Source of the DNA: CAYUQT01 sp964596165 | Lineage (GTDB): Bacteria > Planctomycetota > Phycisphaerae > UBA1845 > JAFGLZ01 | Assembly (NCBI GenBank): GCA_964596165.1 | Contig: CAZQTW010000018.1 | Location: 23,811-87,810 of the forward strand | Reading direction: 5' to 3' | DNA length: 64,000 nt | Shown here: positions 59,762 through 64,000 of the stretch, one piece after another | Layout of the letters: every line of letters starts with the position of its first letter | Numbering within the stretch: position 1 is the first letter of the stretch | The notes under the pieces: model-generated | What the model saw: the letters and a program-made list of their open reading frames with translations, nothing else | Told to the model about the DNA's origin: nothing | The model's database searches: none | Program-made: the position numbers and the translations under genes

Positions 59762-60182
59762 GTTTGTCGACACGAAATGACACGCTGGAGGCGGCGGAAC
59801 AACGCGGCCATCAAAACATTCTTCGGCCATGCCCTCAACCGGCATGCCGACCCGCACCAACAACGATGATACTCCCTTCTCCCTCATTCTGCAACCACAA
59901 CGCGCGGACCCGACGACCGTCGGGCGCCACCAGGTTATGGCGACACTGAGAGAGGGGATGGGCGGCGGTTCTCGCACTTTGAGCTAATCAAGAGGCGTTC
60001 GCGAGGCCTCACGCCACGAAGCCGAATTATCCGATAATAGATAGGCAAGGTCGGCGATAGGGTCTCCCCGCGCGTGGGTGGAAGGACGGCGCCCATATCC
60101 TTCCGCACTCGGAATGCGACAAGCAACCGAGCGGAGGCGGAGAGCCTTTTCGGACCGAAGGCATCACCAAGGAGGTCCTCAC
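59762..60182. other. Intergenic region upstream of the small secreted gene
   Basis: 421 bases between the divergent alkaline-phosphatase-fold gene and the small gene at 60183. An A/T-rich patch near 60027-60045 contains ATAATAGATAGG and could be a promoter on either strand. I see no coding content, tRNA or strong hairpin. Confidence 0.5.
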
Positions 60183-60404
60183 GTGAAATCGGTCAACATG
60201 TTGGTGGTCAAGTCCGCGCTGGTTGTGACGGGTCTGGGGTCAATGGCCAAGGCGGACAGCCTCCAGACAATCATCGATATGGGAAAACCCTGCCCTTTGC
60301 TGTTTGACATCGCCAACGGGGGGGCGTGGCGTCACCTGACGCCGACGTTCAACGATGTCTTCTTGTGGCCGGGCTGGACCGTCTTCACGACCGGCATCCA
60401 GTAG
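60183..60404 (+). CDS. Small secreted protein of unknown function
   Basis: 73 aa from GTG 60183 with a strong AAGGAGG 6 bases upstream. A signal peptide is clear: basic start, hydrophobic VVKSALVVTGLGSM and a KADS cleavage-like site. The mature 48 residues have one Cys and a Trp-rich C-terminus (GGAWRHLTPTFNDVFLWPG). I do not recognise a family. It could be a small secreted factor, or the N-terminal relic of a longer exported protein that now ends early. Confidence 0.55.
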   Translation: MKSVNMLVVKSALVVTGLGSMAKADSLQTIIDMGKPCPLLFDIANGGAWRHLTPTFNDVFLWPGWTVFTTGIQ

Positions 60405-60635
60405 GTACGATTGACCGCAGTCCACCTCTGATCTTGTGGTTGGCCTGGCGTCGGAACGGCAAGATCGCCGCATGCCGACCCGTCGGGTGCCGCTCCGAGA
60501 CGATGCTCCGACGATGGGCGGCTGAACCGGCAATCCATGATGCGGATCCTGGGCGTTACATGCGGGATTCGGGGCGCGAGTCTTCCCTGAGGGGCGGCGA
60601 GCTACGGCGAACGAGAATGCGCCGTGAGCTCCCAG

Positions 60636-60641
60636 TATAAT
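60636..60641 (+). promoter_or_regulatory. Perfect TATAAT element just before birA
   Basis: TATAAT at 60636-60641 lies 8 bases before the birA ATG at 60650. Transcription would start on or beside the start codon, so birA may be leaderless. I see no convincing -35 element, and no Shine-Dalgarno sequence is possible in this space. Confidence 0.35.
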
Positions 60642-60649
60642 CGGACTCC

Positions 60650-61483
60650 ATGGCCATCGACCACCTCAGTCCCGAACTCATACAGCGAGATCTGAACACA
60701 CGCCGGATCGGTCGTCGGGTCCTCGTTCTAGAGGAGACGACCAGCACGAATGATGTGGCTTCGGCGGCCGCCCGGCAACATGATGCGGATGGGCTGGTCG
60801 TCCTCGCGGACCATCAAACCGGCGGAAGAGGGCGTCTCGGTCGACAATGGAGTTCACCCCGCGGTGCCTCCGTGCTGTGCAGTGTCTTGCTTGTCGATCC
60901 GGCAAGAGCGGCCGCACCCTATCCCGAGGCCGGCGTGTTGATGCTGGCCGCGGGGATTGCGACGTGCGAGGCAATTGCGTCGGCCGTGGCCGATGTGGAC
61001 CCCGTGATCCGCTGGCCCAACGACATCTTCATACGGGGGAAAAAAGTCGCGGGGATTCTCATCGAGTCCCGACTCCAACAAGACATCCGGGCATCGGTCA
61101 TTGGAATCGGCATCAACTGCCTTCAGCAGAAGGGGCATTTTGCCCCCGACCTCCGGAGAACCGCGACCAGCCTCGATGCCGAGTCCCATACGGCGATTTC
61201 TCGTCTGGCGGTGGTTAGGAGTCTGCTGTTCGAATTGGATCGTTGGCTTGCCGATCCGGCCGATGCCCACGTGCTTCGTCGCGCTTGGCTTGACCGTGCG
61301 GAGCCTCTCGGTCAGCATATTCATTTGAGGCAAGCGGGACACGACTTCGTCGGCACGACAATCGACGTCGATCCGACAGCGGGGCTCGTTGTCCAATTGG
61401 ATGGGGGCGGGCGACGCGTATTTGATCCCGCCACAACCACGCTGTTCCGATCCGGGGGCGAGATGGCACCGAGGGGTTGTTGA
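60650..61483 (+). CDS. birA: Biotin-[acetyl-CoA-carboxylase] ligase
   Basis: 277 aa. Attaches biotin to the carboxyl-carrier protein of acetyl-CoA carboxylase through biotinyl-AMP. Motifs: TTSTNDVAS, the biotinyl-AMP loop GRGRLGRQW, IRWPNDIFIRGKKVAGILIE and GIGINCLQ, with an SH3-like C-terminal domain. The DNA-binding N-terminal domain of E. coli BirA is absent, so it is a ligase only, not a repressor. No clear ribosome site precedes it. The next gene begins just past its stop. Confidence 0.94.
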   Translation: MAIDHLSPELIQRDLNTRRIGRRVLVLEETTSTNDVASAAARQHDADGLVVLADHQTGGRGRLGRQWSSPRGASVLCSVLLVDPARAAAPYPEAGVLMLAAGIATCEAIASAVADVDPVIRWPNDIFIRGKKVAGILIESRLQQDIRASVIGIGINCLQQKGHFAPDLRRTATSLDAESHTAISRLAVVRSLLFELDRWLADPADAHVLRRAWLDRAEPLGQHIHLRQAGHDFVGTTIDVDPTAGLVVQLDGGGRRVFDPATTTLFRSGGEMAPRGC

Positions 61484-61509
61484 TCCCGCAGGCCGACCGG
61501 GCGGGATTC

Positions 61510-63945
61510 ATGGGGGATATCGATTCGCCGCTAAACGCCGAAGACAGGGTACCGCGTTTCATGAGCGCCACCAACGCGAAGGATCGACTGGCCGTCTTAT
61601 GGGTGCGGATCGCCGCCTTATGCGTGGGCGCCTCGTGCAGCCTTCATTTGCTTGGGACCGAAGGCCTCTTCCAATCGATCCTCGATCCCATGCCCCGAAC
61701 CACGGTCATGGTGGTTGCCGTGGCGATGCTCGCGGCCGCCTTGGGTCCGTGGCTGCCACTGCAAATCGTCGCCCGGTGGGCTAGGTCGAAGTCGGCCGCG
61801 CAAACGGTTATCCCGAAAACGATCCTGTTCGGACCGCCGACACCCGCCGCCGGATCGGCTCGCCAAGGGCTCGTCTGGATCGTCTTGGCGGTCATGTGTG
61901 TGGTGACGGGCGCAGTGGCTGTTATCCTTCTGTGGGCGATCGCCCCGATCGAACGGCTGCACACATGGGCCCTCGATTCCTTCTTCCTGAGCCGAACGGA
62001 ATTGCTGACCGTCGACCTGGGTTCGGTCGCCGCAAGCCTGGCTTTGCCCTGGCTGTGTATCGGCCTGACGGTCACGGTGCTCTACGTCCTTGCCGCCGGT
62101 CATGAGGTTCCGGGTCGCGAGGTGGATGGTCTGGCGGGCTCGCTGCTCCTCGGAGCGGCTCTCGGCGCACTCGTCGCGGAAACGAGTGCGTTTCGTGGAT
62201 CGCCCGGTCGAACCGCCTTGGTGGGAGTGTTGCCTCTGTTCGCCCTGGCGGTTGTGGGCGTCCTTCGCGCGGGACGCCGAAGATCCTTGGACGAAGACGA
62301 ACAACCCGTCGAATCCCAACTACCTCTGTGGGCCCCCGAAGCAGGCCACATCTTGCTGGTTTGCCTGGCTGTCTGGGGCGCTGTCGTGGCGATGCACCTC
62401 ACCGTGTGGCCCCGGGTTATTCACACCGGCCTCGAAATCGTGCCCCTCTTCAAGCCGTTCTTGGGCGCATGGTTGCTGATGACACTTTCGGTCGGAGTCC
62501 TGTTTGGCGGATGGTGGGCCCGGCGGAGCGACCAACCCGTGGGGGGGGCCGGCCCCTCGCTGGTGGTGGCCGGCCTGTCGACCGGTGTCGGCATTGTGGG
62601 TTGTGGGATGATCGTTGGAGGTATCGGCTCCGCCGATCCGTCGCGCGCGGGCGTGGTTACGGCCATGGTCCTCGGTTCTCTGGCGGTCGTGGGCATGGGC
62701 AACGGGTGGGCCTATCCCTATCTCAAACGAGCCCTGATGGTTCAAGCAGGGAGCCCTGTCGTCACGTGTGCGCAGGTCATTGCGGCGGTGTTCACGGGCG
62801 CCGCCGCCGGAACCGTGCTGGCCATGACATGGATCACGCCTTCCGGGGGCACGCTGGTGTCGCTGAGTGTGGCGGGCTTGCTGGCACTCGCAACGGGAGG
62901 ACTCCTGATCATTTTCGACGTGGGACACGCCTATGGCCGACGGGGCTTGCGCATTGGGGGTGTCTTCGTGGCGCTCGTCGCCATGATGATCGGGTTGCCG
63001 GCGGCAGGTCGGTGGTGGTTTCAGTGGCGGACCCCTGTTGCTGCCTTTCGAGAAGGCACGTGGCTGACCGCAACGGTGGGATTGGAACCGAATACGCCCC
63101 ATCTTGCGATCCTGCCGCAACCGTCCATGCGGTCGACCGGCGCATCGGCCGCGGCGAGCACTGTTCGCGCCTTTCATGCCGTCATGCAGTTGCGCGGACC
63201 CGTCCGAAACTGTTGGTTGATTACCGCCGGTGGGCTCGCCGCGGACGGGCTTGATGCGGCACGCTGCGACACGATTCGGACGAGCTATTATGATCCGGTC
63301 GTCGGAAGGTTTTATCGCGTCGGACGCAGACAAGAAGACTTCATGCCCCCCGACGGGTCCGCGCCGGCCCTACTCGCAATCAGAGCGGACAGAGAATACT
63401 ACGACTTGATCGTCATCGAATCGGTACCCGGAAGGCATGGGGCGAATCATGCGATCTGGTCGCTGGAAACACTCTCGAGGATGGAGCGGCACTTGGCCCC
63501 TGGGGGTCTTTTGGCCCTCCTTGTGAGACCTGCCGACTGCAGCCGGACCGAACTGATCATACTCGTCGCCACCTTTCTTGAAGCGGCCGACAACTTCACG
63601 CGGGCCGCCGTGGTGGGCCAAGACGCCGATCAGATATTGGTTCTCTTCTCGACGGCGAAGACGCCGCCGGCATTGGATTGGGACGCCGCCGCGCGTGCCG
63701 GCATGCTTCGAACGGGTCCGCTCAAGACGTTCCTGCGATCCTCCACCTCCGTTACACCCCACAGTCTGCGGCGCCCCGTTTTTGCGTCAACGAACCCCCA
63801 GGATAATGGGGGACTCGAACTGGCTCACTATGTCTGCCGGACGTCCGAATGGCAGGTCCTGAGCCCCACCCCACGCCCCGTGCCCATACGGCCGCCGGTT
63901 TTCCCCTCCTCCGGGCCCATGGCTCCCTCGGCGAAACGCCCCTAA
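61510..63945 (+). CDS. Membrane protein with C-terminal spermidine-synthase-like domain
   Basis: 811 aa from ATG 61510 (a TTG at 61477 overlapping birA is the alternative). Residues 20-510 hold about twelve membrane spans. Residues 540-720 resemble the spermidine-synthase-like methyltransferase fold: YYDLIVIESVPGRHG and MERHLAPGGLLALLV are family-like. The usual GxGxG SAM loop reads WLITAGGLAADG, so the cofactor site is degenerate. The C-terminus is Pro-rich and ends 55 bases before the window end. Membrane-fused proteins of this kind are common in planctomycetes and have no assigned role. Confidence 0.75.
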   Translation: MGDIDSPLNAEDRVPRFMSATNAKDRLAVLWVRIAALCVGASCSLHLLGTEGLFQSILDPMPRTTVMVVAVAMLAAALGPWLPLQIVARWARSKSAAQTVIPKTILFGPPTPAAGSARQGLVWIVLAVMCVVTGAVAVILLWAIAPIERLHTWALDSFFLSRTELLTVDLGSVAASLALPWLCIGLTVTVLYVLAAGHEVPGREVDGLAGSLLLGAALGALVAETSAFRGSPGRTALVGVLPLFALAVVGVLRAGRRRSLDEDEQPVESQLPLWAPEAGHILLVCLAVWGAVVAMHLTVWPRVIHTGLEIVPLFKPFLGAWLLMTLSVGVLFGGWWARRSDQPVGGAGPSLVVAGLSTGVGIVGCGMIVGGIGSADPSRAGVVTAMVLGSLAVVGMGNGWAYPYLKRALMVQAGSPVVTCAQVIAAVFTGAAAGTVLAMTWITPSGGTLVSLSVAGLLALATGGLLIIFDVGHAYGRRGLRIGGVFVALVAMMIGLPAAGRWWFQWRTPVAAFREGTWLTATVGLEPNTPHLAILPQPSMRSTGASAAASTVRAFHAVMQLRGPVRNCWLITAGGLAADGLDAARCDTIRTSYYDPVVGRFYRVGRRQEDFMPPDGSAPALLAIRADREYYDLIVIESVPGRHGANHAIWSLETLSRMERHLAPGGLLALLVRPADCSRTELIILVATFLEAADNFTRAAVVGQDADQILVLFSTAKTPPALDWDAAARAGMLRTGPLKTFLRSSTSVTPHSLRRPVFASTNPQDNGGLELAHYVCRTSEWQVLSPTPRPVPIRPPVFPSSGPMAPSAKRP

Positions 63946-64000
63946 CCCGGATTATTCACACTGGCCTCTTTTTTACGACCTCCTTGTGGGTTAAGCTGTG

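Noticed and set aside
58283..59869. 528-codon plus-strand frame opposite the alkaline-phosphatase-fold gene
   Set aside because: Antisense shadow; the minus strand carries all family motifs.
1..64000. CRISPR array, insertion sequences, integrase or prophage genes
   Set aside because: No spaced direct repeats, transposase, integrase or phage-structural genes were seen in any part of the window.

Overview
The window is a high-GC chromosomal segment from a bacterium that most resembles a Planctomycetota member, perhaps from the Phycisphaerae or a relative. This is an inference from gene content. The markers are exported Gfo/Idh/MocA oxidoreductases with twin-arginine signals, HEAT-repeat and F5/8C secreted proteins, ThuA and DUF4091-type carbohydrate proteins, a DUF4962/heparinase lyase, and an SGNH hydrolase. 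There are no rRNA or tRNA genes, no CRISPR array and no intact insertion sequence that I can see.

Layout. 0.2-5.5 kb: two tandem TAT-exported Gfo/Idh/MocA paralogues followed by a secreted HEAT plus F5/8C protein. 5.5-11.8 kb, minus strand: an apparent operon of an ABC exporter with a DUF1854-like tail, an MFS protein fused to HEAT repeats, and a zinc-ribbon methyltransferase. 12.3-18.8 kb: a CAP-domain lipoprotein, an unknown lipoprotein, ispH, a PIG-L deacetylase, a lone HlyD-type adaptor, a LOG-family protein and an SGNH hydrolase. 19.0-19.6 kb: a small protein and a nucleotidyltransferase encoded in overlapping frames, toxin-antitoxin-like. 19.7-24.3 kb: gap, pgk, rpe, ribD (central carbon and riboflavin). 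24.3-32.5 kb: a mixed region with an ACT protein, another Gfo oxidoreductase, a rubredoxin gene of only 53 codons, a GH43/32-like propeller protein, a membrane glycosyltransferase-like protein and a ThuA-Gfo fusion. Three decayed genes lie between them.

32.8-41.3 kb: lysS, a LolC/E-like permease with an extra membrane domain, its LolD-like ATPase, ilvE and an alkaline-phosphatase-fold lipoprotein. 41.6-42.0 kb: hicBA. 42-48 kb, minus strand: a polysaccharide-handling group (DUF4962-heparinase, kelch-like propeller, DUF4091 hydrolase-like protein, NeuD-type acyltransferase). 48.4-56.0 kb, minus strand: an oxygen and oxidative-stress island (flavodiiron protein, cydBA, desulfoferrodoxin, exported Fe/Mn SOD, rubrerythrin, cupin, Cu/Zn efflux permease with a heavy-metal domain). 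With the rubredoxin at 26.4 kb this is the usual toolkit of an anaerobe or microaerophile that meets oxygen. 56.3-63.9 kb: a creatininase remnant, RidA, an alpha/beta hydrolase, a second alkaline-phosphatase-fold enzyme, a small secreted orphan, birA and a membrane protein with a spermidine-synthase-like tail.

Most interesting: the ABC-DUF1854/MFS-HEAT/methyltransferase operon, the overlapping 19 kb gene pair, the unusual desulfoferrodoxin iron site, the enlarged LolC-like permease, and several secreted or sugar-related genes caught in decay.
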